Part shown: positions 39,217 to 49,288 of the stretch, piece by piece
Layout of the letters: each line of letters begins with the position of its first letter
Position numbering within the stretch: position 1 is the first letter of the stretch
From: Devosia sp. A8/3-2
Lineage (GTDB): Bacteria > Pseudomonadota > Alphaproteobacteria > Rhizobiales > Devosiaceae
Reading direction: 5' to 3'
Length of the DNA: 64,000 nt
Assembly (NCBI GenBank): GCA_025452255.1
Contig: CP104975.1
Location: 310,001-374,000, forward strand
The notes under the pieces: generated by a model
What the model saw: the letters and a program-made list of their open reading frames with translations, nothing else
Told to the model about the DNA's origin: nothing
The model's database searches: none
Translations under genes and position numbers: made by a program

Positions 39217-40470
39217 TTACTTGGGGTTGGTGCGTTCCGGGATCTTGGTGAACCCTTCTTGCGCCGCGCTAATCGCGCCGTCGATATCGCCGTCGAAAAT
39301 GGCGGTTTGCAGCAGATTGACCCAAGGGCCAGTGCGGGCCACGAACAATTCGTCGGAAGCGAAAGTGTAGGGCGTGCGTGCGCTAGCCAAGATATCGTAG
39401 GCAATTAGATTGCGCGGATCGAAATCGGCATAGGCCTCGTCGGCTAAGTCGGTGCGTGGCGGCATGCCGGATTCAGCGGTGATCAGGATCTGCTGCTCGG
39501 GCTGCATGTAGAAGTCGATGAAGCTCTCGGCCACCGCCTTCTTTTCGGGGCTGATGCCCTTCATCAGGGCCAGCGTATCGCCACCGGCAAAGCTCGACGC
39601 GCCGCCTTCGGGACCGGGAATGGGTGCGACGCCAAAATTCACGTCCGGATACTGGCTGGTAAGCAGATTCACGATGTAGGACCCTGTCATCAGAATACCG
39701 ACCTTGCCCGAGGCAAAAGCCGCCACCGCATCGTTGCCCACGCCCGAGCGGGACGTGGGATGTATGGAGCCTGACGTCCACATATCGTTATAGGCGGCTA
39801 GCGTCGCTCGCATGGCCGGCGTGTCGATGGTTGCAGTGCGCCCGTCTTCGGAGAGCACATCGGCTCCGGCCGCCCAAATATGAGGCGTGAAATCATAGAC
39901 CAACCAACTGCCCGAGCTTGCGACGAAGAACAGGCCATAAGTGTCATTGCCCAGCGCAGTAATCTTCTTTGCGTCTTCAGCAATTTCGGCCAGCGAGGCC
40001 GGTGCCTTTTCTGGATCGAGCCCGGCCGCTGTGAACAGATCCTTGTTATAGGCGATGATCGAGGCGTCAGGCAGCGCCGGCACGCCATAGACCTTGCCCT
40101 CATAGGTGGCCGAGCGAATATGGGAGGGGCTGAGGGCATCCGCGTAAGGCAGGCCCTTGATGAAATCGGTCATATCCTCGAGGCTGTCGGTCGCCGCGAA
40201 GGTGGGCAGATAGATCAAATCCAGCACTGCGCCATCGGGCGCTGCGCCCGCCGCGATCGAGGTGCCAAGCTTGGGCACCATCTGTTCGGCGGTGATCGGC
40301 GTCACCACGACCTTGTCGTCATGGCTGGCATTGTAGAGATCGACGAGCTTTTCCAAGACGCCCGCCGAGGATGTCCGCACCCACAGGTTCAGCTCTTCGG
40401 CACGCGCCGACGACATGGCCATAAGGCCCGTCGCGGCAATCGCCGTGGTCATTAGCATCCACTTTTTCAT
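39217..40470 (-). CDS. Carbohydrate ABC substrate-binding protein, family 1
   Basis: The start at 40470 (MKKWMLMTTAIAATGLMAMSSARAEE) is chosen because it gives a proper signal peptide and follows a GGGAA site. The longer frame to 40515 adds an implausible leader. The mature protein has the family-1 features LVDLYNASHDDKVVVTPITAEQMVPKLGTSIAAGAAPDG, AYNKDLFTAAGLDPEKAPASLAE and FAGGDTLALMKG. It is intact at 417 residues. It delivers an oligosaccharide, probably a beta-L-arabinofuranoside given GH127, to the permeases that follow. Confidence 0.9.
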   Translation of the reverse strand: MKKWMLMTTAIAATGLMAMSSARAEELNLWVRTSSAGVLEKLVDLYNASHDDKVVVTPITAEQMVPKLGTSIAAGAAPDGAVLDLIYLPTFAATDSLEDMTDFIKGLPYADALSPSHIRSATYEGKVYGVPALPDASIIAYNKDLFTAAGLDPEKAPASLAEIAEDAKKITALGNDTYGLFFVASSGSWLVYDFTPHIWAAGADVLSEDGRTATIDTPAMRATLAAYNDMWTSGSIHPTSRSGVGNDAVAAFASGKVGILMTGSYIVNLLTSQYPDVNFGVAPIPGPEGGASSFAGGDTLALMKGISPEKKAVAESFIDFYMQPEQQILITAESGMPPRTDLADEAYADFDPRNLIAYDILASARTPYTFASDELFVARTGPWVNLLQTAIFDGDIDGAISAAQEGFTKIPERTNPK

Positions 40471-40550
40471 GATGTTTCCCTTCCCGTTTCCCTCATCCGG
40501 CAACGGACCCGTCACCAGATTGACATGAGGATTAACAGCAGGAATTCAGT

Positions 40551-40560
40551 TTGTCGACAA
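40551..40560 (+). promoter_or_regulatory. TTGTCGACAA palindrome, putative GntR site
   Basis: This perfect 10-base palindrome stands in the divergent region between the sugar-binding protein and the second LacI gene, 8 bases from a LacI-type operator. The same sequence occurs at 43601, 54214 and 60927. It may couple the arabinofuranoside operon to the GntR protein at 58497. Confidence 0.5.
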
Positions 40561-40567
40561 TATTTGC

Positions 40568-40579
40568 GAAAGCGCTTTC
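40568..40579 (+). promoter_or_regulatory. LacI-type operator
   Basis: GAAAGCGCTTTC is a perfect 12-base CG-centred palindrome of the LacI/PurR class. It lies upstream of both the sugar importer operon (minus strand) and the lacI-type gene at 40718. Confidence 0.65.
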
Positions 40580-40717
40580 TCATCGGTAATTTGTAACATA
40601 ATGGCCGGCCTTATTTGGATTGCAGCGCCCACGGTTTTCGAGTTCTGCGAAAACATGCGAAATCCGAACACGTCGCAGGGCTTTCGGCTCGCAACAATCC
40701 CTGTTAGGCAAACCGGC

Positions 40718-41746
40718 ATGAACGAGACAATCCCACCGCGTGACGCTCAAGACCCGGCCTGCGACGCTGGACGATGTGGCGCGCCGTGCTGGTGTGTCTC
40801 TCGCCACCGCATCCAAGGCGCTCAATGGCCGTGACCGGGTCAGTGATGCGACGCGCTCGGGTGGAAGACGTCGCACGAGCGCTCGCCTATGTCGGCAACC
40901 CCGGCGCGCGGGCTCTCGCAGGGGCTTTCCGGTACAGTGGGTCTGCTCACCTCCGATCTTGAAGGACGCTTCAGCCTACCTATTCTGATGGGGGCGGAGG
41001 ACAGGTTCGGGGCCGGACAGGTCTCGGTTTTTCTGTGCGACGCGCGAGGCGATGCAATACGCGAGCAGCATTACATTTCCGCACTTCTGGCTCGCCGCGT
41101 CGATGCCATCATGGTGGTGGGCAGCAAGACCGACCATCGCCCCCCATCGGCCGCGACCTACCCGTGCCGGTAATCTATGTCTATACCCCCTCCCAAGACC
41201 CGCGCGATCTCTCGCTGACCCCCGATAATGTCGCGGGCGGCCGAATGGCAATCGAGCATCTACTAGCCTCGGGCCGCTGTCGCATTGCGCATTTGACCGG
41301 GCCGCGTCACGAGCGCGCCGCAGCCGACCGCGCAAGGGGCGTTGCCCGTGTTCTTGCCGAAAGTGGAACCCAATTGGTGTTCAGAAACCGCTTACGGCGA
41401 ATGGTCTGAGCGTTGGGGCCGTTCATCCTGCGCCATGATGCTGGAACGGGGCACTAAGGTCGATGCCATCCTCTGCGATTCCGACCAGATCGCCCGCGGC
41501 GCCCTCGATGCTCTGCGTGAGCGCGCCATCCGCGTACCCGATGATGTCGCCGTTATCGGCTTCGACAATTGGGACATTATCGTGGAAGGCACACATCCAC
41601 CCCTCACCAGTATCGACATGAATCTAGGCATGCTCGGCCGCCACGCCGCCGAACGCCTGTTCCGTGCAATTGGCGGCGAGCCATTGGCCAGTGGCATCGA
41701 GATGTCCGATTGCCGCCCGGTGGTCCGCGGTTCTGACTGTATTGAC
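40718..41746 (+). CDS. LacI family transcriptional regulator (several frameshifts)
   Basis: ATG 40718 (MNETIPPR) and GTG 40740 are both possible starts; the headpiece RPATLDDVARRAGVSLATASKALNGRDRVSDATR is in the frame of the latter. Pieces follow in changing frames: ALAYVGNPGARALAGAF, TVGLLTSDLEGRFSLPILMGAED, MAIEHLLASGRCRIAHLTGPRHERAAADRARG, and VDAILCDSDQIARGALDALRERAIRVPDDVAVIGFDNWDII to PVVRGS near 41737. The open frame runs on to 41937 over the convergent peptidase gene, which is unlikely to be real. It probably controls the operon at 34323-40470. Confidence 0.8.
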
Positions 41747-41749
41747 GAT

Positions 41750-43545
41750 TTAGCTGGAGATCGGCTGAGCGCTGCGCTCCAGAAAAGCGGCGGCACGGGG
41801 CGACAGGCGCCCCGCCAATGCCTTGTGAACCCGTGCGTGATAGGCGTTGAGAAAGCCAATCTCCACACTGGTCAACGCTTCTATATCGACCATGGCCAGA
41901 TCGATGGGCACCAGCGTCAGCGTCTCGAACCGTAGAAAGCCCGCAACGCCCGTGACCACTTCGACTCGGTTCTCCACCCGCAACCCGAAGGCGCCTTCCC
42001 GATAATAGCTCGGCTCGATGGTCATCACCACGCCGGGCTCAAAACCATGCGCATTCACCGCCTTGCCGAAACGGTGCGGGTGCTCGTGCACAGACAAAAA
42101 TGCCCCACCCCGTGTCCCGTGCCATGATCATAGTCTAGCCCGAGATCCCAAAGTGGCCGTCGCGCCGGGGCATCGAGATGATGGCCCTGAGCGGTGGGGG
42201 AAACTGCGCCGTCATCAGCGCCACAAAACCTTTGAGCACGGCCGTATAAGTCTGCCGCACATCCGCGCTGGCCGGACCGAAATTCATAGTCCGCGTGGCG
42301 TCCGTCGTGCCACCCCAATATTGCCCGCCTGAATCAATTAGATACGGCAGCTCGCCCGTCAGCGGGGCGTTGGTTTGCGCCTTGGAGGCATAATGGCACA
42401 TGGCGGCGTTACTGCCTGAGGCCGAGATTGCTGCGAAGCTATCTTCGACAAAATCGGCGCCACGGCGTCGGAAGTCGAGCAATCGCGACTGTGCCTCAAG
42501 CTCGGTGATGGCATTGCCCACAGCCAGCCGCGCCAGCACTTCTGCGTCGAGCCGGGCCAGAAATTCCGTCCGAGCGACGCCATCTTGGATGTGGGCTTGC
42601 CGAAATCCTTCCAATTCGACTTCGTTCTTGATCGCCTTGGCGAGTGTCACCGGGCTGAACTGCAGCAGCGGCGCACCCCCGCGGCCTCAACGGCTAGGCG
42701 TACCGCCACCGGCGCAAAGCCCGGATCGACCAATACCGTCTTATCCGCCGCCCGCTCTCGCACCGTCGCGATTAGCCCATTAGCAGGCTGGATCACCAGC
42801 CCTTCGGTCTCGATGCCGCTGCGGTCATTGGGAAGCTTGCGCTCATCCACGAACCAATCCACCCGGCCGTCGCGGCCGACGATGGCCGCCGAATGGGCGA
42901 TCGGCGTATGGGCGATGTCACCACCCCTGATATTGAGCAACCATGCAATATTATCCGGCTGGGTCTCGACCAAGAAATCCGCTCCAGCCTGCTCCAGCCT
43001 AGCTCCAATACGTCCGCGTTTGCTGGCGCTGGCCTCCCCTGCCCAGCGCAGCGGGAAGGCTTGGATCGGCGCAAGTGGCGCCGGCGGCTGATCGGGCCAG
43101 ATGGCGTCGATGAGATCTGTTTCCAAAAGGACCAATTCGCCCCCGGTCCGGCTCATGGCTGCTGCCAGCTTTGCGTAAAGCGCTCGGCACCAGCATGGGA
43201 TTGATGCCGATGCAGCTGCCCGCAGGGCATTTTCTGTTCGAGCCGAGTCTCGATTGGAAAGTCGAAGAAATGTGCGATCTCAAACACATTGGTATCCACC
43301 TCCGCCCGCACTTGCACCTGATAGCGCCCGTCTACGAAAAGCACGGCGTGATCGGCCGTCACCGCCGCGATCCCGGCAGAGCCGCTAAAGCCGGTGAGGA
43401 AGGCCAGCCGCTCGTCATGGGGCGCCACGACCTCACCCTGATAGGGATCGAACCTAGGTATCACCACACCATAAAGGCCCGCTTGGGTCAGTTTTTCTCG
43501 GAGTTGGCGCAGCATGGCATCAGTTCGGCTCGTTGCATTAGGCAT
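41750..43545 (-). CDS. M24B metallopeptidase, Xaa-Pro aminopeptidase-like (several frameshifts)
   Basis: The N-terminal creatinase-like domain (GVVIPRFDPYQGEVVAPHDERLAFLTGFSGSAGIAAVTADHAVLFVDGRYQVQ) and middle domain (DNIAWLLNIRGGDIAHTPIAHSAAIVG) are typical of eukaryote-like aminopeptidase P. The catalytic domain shows the metal ligands: Asp in LIDSGGQYWGGTTDATRT, His in GTGHGVGHF, Glu in MTIEPSYY and RVENRVEV. Breaks lie near 43155, 42648, 42170 and 42075. About 598 residues, cytoplasmic. It would remove N-terminal residues before proline or hydroxyproline. It is divergent from the peptide importer at 43707. Confidence 0.85.
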
Positions 43546-43599
43546 ATCGGCAGCTCCTCATTTCCCCGTCGCGGCAGTGTTCTAAGTCGGTGTATTTAG

Positions 43600-43611
43600 T
43601 TTGTCGACAAA
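43600..43611 (+). promoter_or_regulatory. TTTGTCGACAAA palindrome, putative GntR site
   Basis: This 12-base perfect palindrome contains the TTGTCGACAA core and lies midway between the divergent peptidase (43545) and peptide-binding protein (43707) genes. One bound regulator could control both directions. Confidence 0.6.
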
Positions 43612-43706
43612 TTCGTTGACTTAGGCGATCGCATCTGGTGTCCTTTATAACTTCCGCCGGGAACCAGAGGGGTCTGGTCCGGCAAATAAAAGCTCGGAGG
43701 GAGCTC

Positions 43707-45460
43707 ATGCACCACATGACCGGTATTACTCGATTGGCCTTGGCGGGCCTTATGGCAACGACCGGCATCCTCGCCCTGCCCCATGGGCTCGCGGCGCAGG
43801 AAGGTCAGCCCGGCGGCACGCTGCGTATTCTGGGTACCGAGGATCTCGACCACTTCGATCCCACGTCCGCAGCACTTGTCACGACCAACAATTTCCTGCG
43901 CGCGACAACACGGCAGCTTATTTCCTATGCGGCCTCCACGGACGAGTTGGTACGCGTAACGCCCGCCGGCGATCTGGCCACCGAAGTCCCCCAGCCCACC
44001 GATGACGGGCTGACCTATACGTTCAAGCTGCGCCGGGGCGCACAGTGGAACGCGCCCTCTGGCGCCCGCCAGATCACCTCGGCGGACTTCGAACGCGGGG
44101 TGAAGCGCATGTGCAACCCGGCGCTGGGCTCGGCCGCATTGACCTATTACACCGATCTCATCACCGGTCTTGCAGCCTTCTGCAGAAGGCTTCGCCGCCG
44201 TGGAGCCGACGGTCGAGGCCATGAAGGCCTATGTCAGAAAGCAACGACATTACCGGCATAGAGACCCCAGATGACGAAACCATCGTTATCAAGCTGACCC
44301 AGCGCGCAGGCGACTTCATCTTCATGCTGTCGCTGCCGACATCAGCACCGGCACCGGTCGAGGTGCTCGACTATCTACCCGATAGCCCCGACTACCGCAC
44401 CAACTTCATCGCCAGCGGACCCTATACACCGGCCGCCTATACGCCTGACAGTTCGCTGCAGCTCGTCCGCAACCCGGCATGGTCGGCGGAGACCGATCCG
44501 CTACGCAAAGCCTATGTCGATGAAATCCAGCTGACATTCGGCCTGCCGGTCGACGCCATCATGCAGCAATTGCAGTCCGGCGACGGCGACATGACTTATG
44601 ACGTGACCATCCCGCCCGCCGTGTTGCAGTTGCTCAAGGCACAAGGGGACGAGAAACTGGTGACCGTGTCATCGGGCAATACCAACTTCATCTTCATCAA
44701 CACCGTCTCGGAGAACAATAATGGCGCGCTGCAGGATATCCGCGTTCGCCGGGCGCTGAACTATGCCGTCGACAAGGCGGCCGTGGTGCAGCAGCAGGGC
44801 GGGCCCGAGGTCGCCCAGCCGATCCACGGCATCTTCGGGGTCGGCGTGCTTGGCTATCACGAGTTCAACCTCTACCCGTCGGAAGGCGACAAGGGTAACA
44901 TCGAGAAGGCCAAGGCGCTGCTTGCCGAAGCCGGCTATCCCGATGGTATTACTCTCAAGATGCCGTATCGCAACAAAGGCATCGAACCAACCATCGCCCA
45001 GACCATTCAGGCCTCGATGGCAGCGGCCGGGATTACGCTGGAACTGACCCCGGTGGCACCCGCCGACTATTATTCCAAGTTCATGACCAACCCGGTGAAC
45101 ACCAAGGAAGGCACACAGGACATCGCGCCGGTTGGCTGGACGCCCGACTGGGCCGGCGGCGCCGCGCGCTCGGTATTCCAGCCGCAATTCACTTTCAACG
45201 GTACGCACCAGACCTACAACTACACCGACTACAACAATGAAAAGGCCAATGAGCTGGCCGACCAAGCCATCAACGCCCCGACGGCCGAAGAAGTCGGCAA
45301 TCTTTGGGGGCAGGTCGATGAACTGGTGATGGCCGATGCACCGGTGGTACCGCTGATCGCCAATCTGATCGTGCTCTATCACGGCGCCGCCGTGCAGAAC
45401 TTCCAGCCCTACTCCATTGGTGTCCGGGGCGACTGGACTAATGTCTGGCTGCAGCGCTAG
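43707..45460 (+). CDS. Peptide ABC substrate-binding protein, family 5 (frameshifted)
   Basis: GGAGGGAG precedes ATG 43707. The signal peptide ends near LPHGLAAQE. Family-5 landmarks are GGTLRILGTEDLDHFDPTSA, PQPTDDGLTYTFKLRRGAQW, ITSADFERGVKRMCNP, and INTVSENNNGALQDIRVRRALNYAVDKAAV. A one-base insertion near 44185 creates an 18-base palindrome (AGCCTTCTGCAGAAGGCT) and shifts the frame; the rest continues to 45460. About 584 residues. It heads a complete Dpp-type operon ending with a peptidase, so peptides are the likely ligand. Confidence 0.88.
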
Positions 45461-45528
45461 CCGATAAGCACCCGCGGCCCGAACCAGCACTGGTCCGGGC
45501 CGTTTTCATTTGCCTCTGTTAGAAAGCG

Positions 45529-46585
45529 GTGCGGGTTTTGCCAGTGCTCGAAGCGCGTCATCTCAACGTCTCCATTCCTACCGAAGACGGGACGATCCAC
45601 GCTGTCCGGGACGTATCGTTCAGGGTCGAGGCGGGCGATCTGTTCGGCGTTGCCGGCAGAATCCGGATCGGGCAAGAGCGTGATGATGCAGGCCATTTTG
45701 GGCCTGCTGCCCTTTGCCGATGTCACCGGCGAGGTGATGTTCGAAGGCCGCAACCTGCTGACCCTGCCACCAAAGCAATTGCAGAAACTGCGCGGCGCCC
45801 GCATCGGCATGATTTTCCAGGATCCTCTGTCAAGTCTCCACCCCTATTACAGCATCGGCGCCCAGATCACCGAGGCGATCCACGCCCACGAAAAGGTCAG
45901 CCCACAGGCGGCACGCAGCCGCGCCGTGGATATGCTGACCAAAGTCGGCATCGCTAATGCCGCCGAGCGCTTCGACAGTTTTCCGCACCAATATTCCGGC
46001 GGCATGCGCCAGCGCGTGATGATTGCCATGGCGCTGGTGCTCAACCCGCCGCTCATCATCGCCGACGAACCGACCACTGCCCTCGACGTCACCGTGCAGG
46101 CCCAAATCGTCGCCCTGCTCGACCAGATGCGTAAGGAATTGGGCAGCACCGTCATCATGATCACCCATGATCTGGGGCTGCTCTCCAGCGTCGCCGACCG
46201 GGTGATGGTGATGTATGCCGGCAATCGCATGGAATTCGGCCCCAGCGAGCCGGTATTCAAGGCTCCGAGCCATCCCTATACGGCGGGGCTGCTGGCCTCC
46301 TCGCCCTCGAACTACGCGGCGGGCGAGGAGCTGATCGCCATTCCCGGCCGCCCGCCCAGCCTGCTGCACAAGCCGACCGGCTGCGCCTTTGCGCCTCGTT
46401 GCAGTTATGCCCTGCCGAAGTGCGCGACCGAGCGCCCGCCAATGCGGCGCTACAGCGACAAGGTGGAGGCCCTGTGCTGGCTCGAAGAGCCACTCGATCC
46501 GCGCCACAACGAGCGCGTGGCACCCACTGGCCGCAATGCCGATGCTGCTGCGCCGTCGTGCTCAAGGTCGACAATGTCGAACTAA
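45529..46585 (+). CDS. ABC ATPase, DppD type (frameshifted)
   Basis: The start reads MRVLPVLEARHLNVSIPTEDGTIHAVRDVSFRVEAGDLFGVAG. The frame breaks inside Walker A near 45660 (ESGSGKSVMMQAILGLL in the next frame). Then come FQDPLSSLHP, signature YSGGMRQRVMIAMALVLNP, Walker B LIIADEPTTALD, switch ITHDLG, and the Opp-type C-terminal cysteine cluster (CAFAPRCSYALPKCATERP) that probably carries an iron-sulfur centre. It overlaps the next gene by about 28 bases. Confidence 0.88.
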
Positions 46586-47386
46586 GCTTCGCCACCGGTG
46601 GTCTCTTCGGCAAGGCGGGCCGCTTCGAGGTCCTCAAGGGCATCGATATCGAATTGCGGCGCGGAGAGACTTTGGGCCCGGTCGGCGAAAGCGGCTGCGG
46701 CAAGTCGACCACGGCCCGCGTCATCGCCGGCTCCGGTCCCGGCCAGCGGCGGCACCGTGCTGCTCGACGGCAAGGATATGTCGACACTCGATCGTGCCGG
46801 CTGGAAAGAGATGCGCAAGCGCGTACAGCTGGTGTTCCGAGACCCGTTCGGCTCGCTCAATCCCCGCCGCCGCGTCGGCGCCATTATCGGCGATCCGTTT
46901 CGCCTGCATCACGTCGCCAGCGGCGCCGATCGCAAGCGGCGGGTGCAGGAATTGATGGAAATCGTCGGGCTCAACCCCGAGCATTATAACCGGTTTCCCT
47001 CTGAATTCTCCGGCGGGCAGCGACAGCGCATCGGCATTGCCCGCGCTTTGGCGCTCAATCCGGCGCTGATCATTTTCGATGAGCCGGTTTCCGCGCTCGA
47101 TGTGTCGATCCGGGCGCAGGTGCTCAACCTGATGCGTTCGCTGCAGCAGGAACTGGGCCTGACCTATCTGTTCATTTCCCACGACCTCGCCGTGGTTCGG
47201 CAGGTTTGCGACCGCATCGCGGTGATGAACAAGGGGCGCATCGTCGAACTGGCGGAGGCAGAGACTGTCTACAACAACCCGCAAGACGACTATACCCGCA
47301 CCCTGCTCGCCGCCTCGGTGGTTCCGCCGCCGCAGCGGGGCGGCAGCATGCGCGAGCTGGTCAGAAACAACTCGGAGAGATCAGGC
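46558..47386 (+). CDS. ABC ATPase, DppF type (frameshifted, no stop before the next gene)
   Basis: GTG 46558 starts MLKVDNVELSFATGGLFGKAGRFEVLKGIDIELRRGETL with Walker [18 protein letters not shown] break near 46735 is followed by GGTVLLDGKDMSTLDRAGWKEMRKRVQLVFRDPFGSLNPR, signature FSGGQRQRIGIARALALNP, Walker B LIIFDEPVSALD and switch ISHDLA. The frame has no stop before the permease start at 47387, so the two read as one chain to 48316. A TGA overlapping that ATG (47388-47390) exists in another frame and would be the natural stop if one base is wrong nearby. Confidence 0.85.
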
Positions 47387-48316
47387 ATGAGCGCGCCAGC
47401 CACCACCCCGCCCACCGTTGTTCAGCGCGGCTCGTTCGACCTTACCCTACGCCGACTGATCCGCGACCGGGCGACCCTCGTGGCCTTCATCTTCATCGTG
47501 CTGCTGGTGATTTTCGCCGCCCTCGCCCCGCTTGTAGAGGCGTGGATCGGTCATTCCCCGATCGAGCAATTCCGCGAAACCGGCCTGTCGCCCGCTGGCC
47601 TGCCGGTCGCGCCCAATGGCGAGTTCATTTTCGGCACCGACCAATTGGGCCGCGACGTGCTGGTGCGGCTGGCCTATGGCGCACGCGTCTCGCTGCTGGT
47701 AGGCGTCGTCGCCTCGCTGCTGGCGGCGCTAATCGGCATCACCGTCGGCATGCTAGCGGGGTTCTTCGGCGGCTGGGTTGATACGGTCCTAAGCCGCGCG
47801 ATGGACCTGATTATGAGCGTGCCCTTCCTGCTCTGTGCACTGGCACTGGTCTCGGTCTCGGGGCCCAGCCTGTCGCTCAGCATCGGCGTCATCGTGTTCT
47901 TCAGCTGGACCACGATGGGCCGCGTCATCCGCGGTCAGGTCAAATCGCTACGCGAGCGCGAATTTGTCCGGGCCAGCCGCTCGCTGGGGGCGGGATCGCT
48001 GTCGATAATGATCATCGATATCCTGCCCAATCTCAGCGTGCCGATCATCGTCTACACTACTATGATGATCCCCGGCTCGATCGTCTTCGAAGCCACTCTG
48101 TCCTTCCTCGGCCTCGGCATCGTGCCGCCAGCGCCGAGCTGGGGCGGCATGCTTGCCGATGCTGGCGCCAATTCGATCTACCTCGTCGCTTGGTGGCTGG
48201 TGCTGTTCCCCGGCCCGGCGCTGCTGTTCACCACACTATCGTTTAATATCCTCGGCGACGGGTTGCGCGATGCGCTCGATCCCAAAGCGCGACCGATCCG
48301 CCGCCGCAAGCCGTAA
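47387..48316 (+). CDS. ABC permease, DppC type
   Basis: GGAGAG precedes ATG 47387. The 309-residue protein starts MSAPATTPPTVVQRGSFDLTLRRLIRDRATLVAFIFIVLLVIFAALAPLVEAWIG. It has GEFIFGTDQLGRDVLVRLAYGARVSLLVGVVASLLAALIGITVGMLAG, the EAA loop REREFVRASRSLGAGSLSIMIIDILPNLSVPIIV, and the ending GDGLRDALDPKARPIRR. It is intact, with about six helices. It is in the same open frame as the preceding ATPase. Confidence 0.9.
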   Translation: MSAPATTPPTVVQRGSFDLTLRRLIRDRATLVAFIFIVLLVIFAALAPLVEAWIGHSPIEQFRETGLSPAGLPVAPNGEFIFGTDQLGRDVLVRLAYGARVSLLVGVVASLLAALIGITVGMLAGFFGGWVDTVLSRAMDLIMSVPFLLCALALVSVSGPSLSLSIGVIVFFSWTTMGRVIRGQVKSLREREFVRASRSLGAGSLSIMIIDILPNLSVPIIVYTTMMIPGSIVFEATLSFLGLGIVPPAPSWGGMLADAGANSIYLVAWWLVLFPGPALLFTTLSFNILGDGLRDALDPKARPIRRRKP

Positions 48317-48327
48317 GGAGCCAAGCC

Positions 48328-49279
48328 ATGATCCGCTTTCTCGCCGGCCGCCCGGGCTTTGCCGCGCTAATCCTATTGGTGCTCAGCACCTTCGTCTTCT
48401 TCCTGTTTTTCGTCGCGCCGAGGATCCGGCACGCATGGTGGCCGGCGACAAAGCCACCGAGGCACAGTTGATCCAGATTCGCAGCAATCTGGGCCTCGAC
48501 CGGCCGATCCATGAGCAATACCTGAGTTTTATCGCCAAGGCCGTACAGGGCGACACGGGTTTTTCCTATCGCAACCAGCAACCCGTCATCTCGCTGATCG
48601 CCAATCGTCTACCCGCGACACTGTCGCTGGTCGCCGGTGGCGTAATCCTATGGCTGGCCGTCGGCATTCCCATCGGCATCATGTCGGCGCGCCATCCCGG
48701 CGGGTTCCGTGACCGGCTGGGCCGTGGCTTCATCCTGATCGGGCTGAGCTTTCCCACCTTCGTGCTAGGCATGATGTCGCTCTACATCTTCTATTTTTTG
48801 CCGCGCCAGTCCGGGTTCACGCTGTTTCCGCCGGCGGCTTCAAACCCCTCCTGCCCAACCCGGCGATCTGGGCTCGGCACATGGCACTGCCTCAGGCGAC
48901 GCTGGCGCTAACTACGGCTGCGGTCTATGCGCGGCTGACGCGCGGCCAGATGCTGGAGGTGATGGGCGAGGACTATATCCGCACCGCTCGCGCCAAGGGC
49001 CTGTCCGAACGGCAGGTCGTGTTCAAGCACGGCCTGCGGGCGACCCTGACGCCGCTGGTGACCCAGCTGGGCGCCGATATCGCCCTGCTGTTGGGCGGCG
49101 CCATCGTCATCGAGCAGGTCTATGGCCTGCAGGGCGTCAGCGCGCTGGCGGTGCAGGCGGTCAATAATCAAGACCGACCGATCATCATCGGTGTGGTGCT
49201 GCTGGGCGGCTTCTTTATCGTCCTGTCCAACATCATTGTCGATATCTTGTACGTGCTGCTTGATCCGCGCGTGCGCTAG
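48328..49279 (+). CDS. ABC permease, DppB type (frameshifted)
   Basis: AAGGAG precedes ATG 48328. MIRFLAGRPGFAALILLVLSTFVFFLFFVAP is followed by a break near 48420. Then come LIQIRSNLGLDRPIHEQYLSFIAKAVQGDTGFSYRNQQPVISLIANRLPATLSLV, another break near 48840, and QMLEVMGEDYIRTARAKGLSERQVVFKHGLRATLTPLVTQLGADIALLLGGAIVIEQVYGLQGV, containing the EAA loop. About 317 residues. It completes the channel of the importer begun at 43707. Confidence 0.87.
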
Positions 49280-49288
49280 GAAAACCAG

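Noticed and set aside
41747-41937. C-terminal extension of the second LacI protein
   Set aside because: It overlaps the coding end of the convergent M24 peptidase and follows the normal LacI end; probably a frame artefact.
44176-44193. 18-base palindrome AGCCTTCTGCAGAAGGCT as a regulatory site
   Set aside because: It lies inside a binding-protein gene and is produced by the one-base insertion that breaks the frame.
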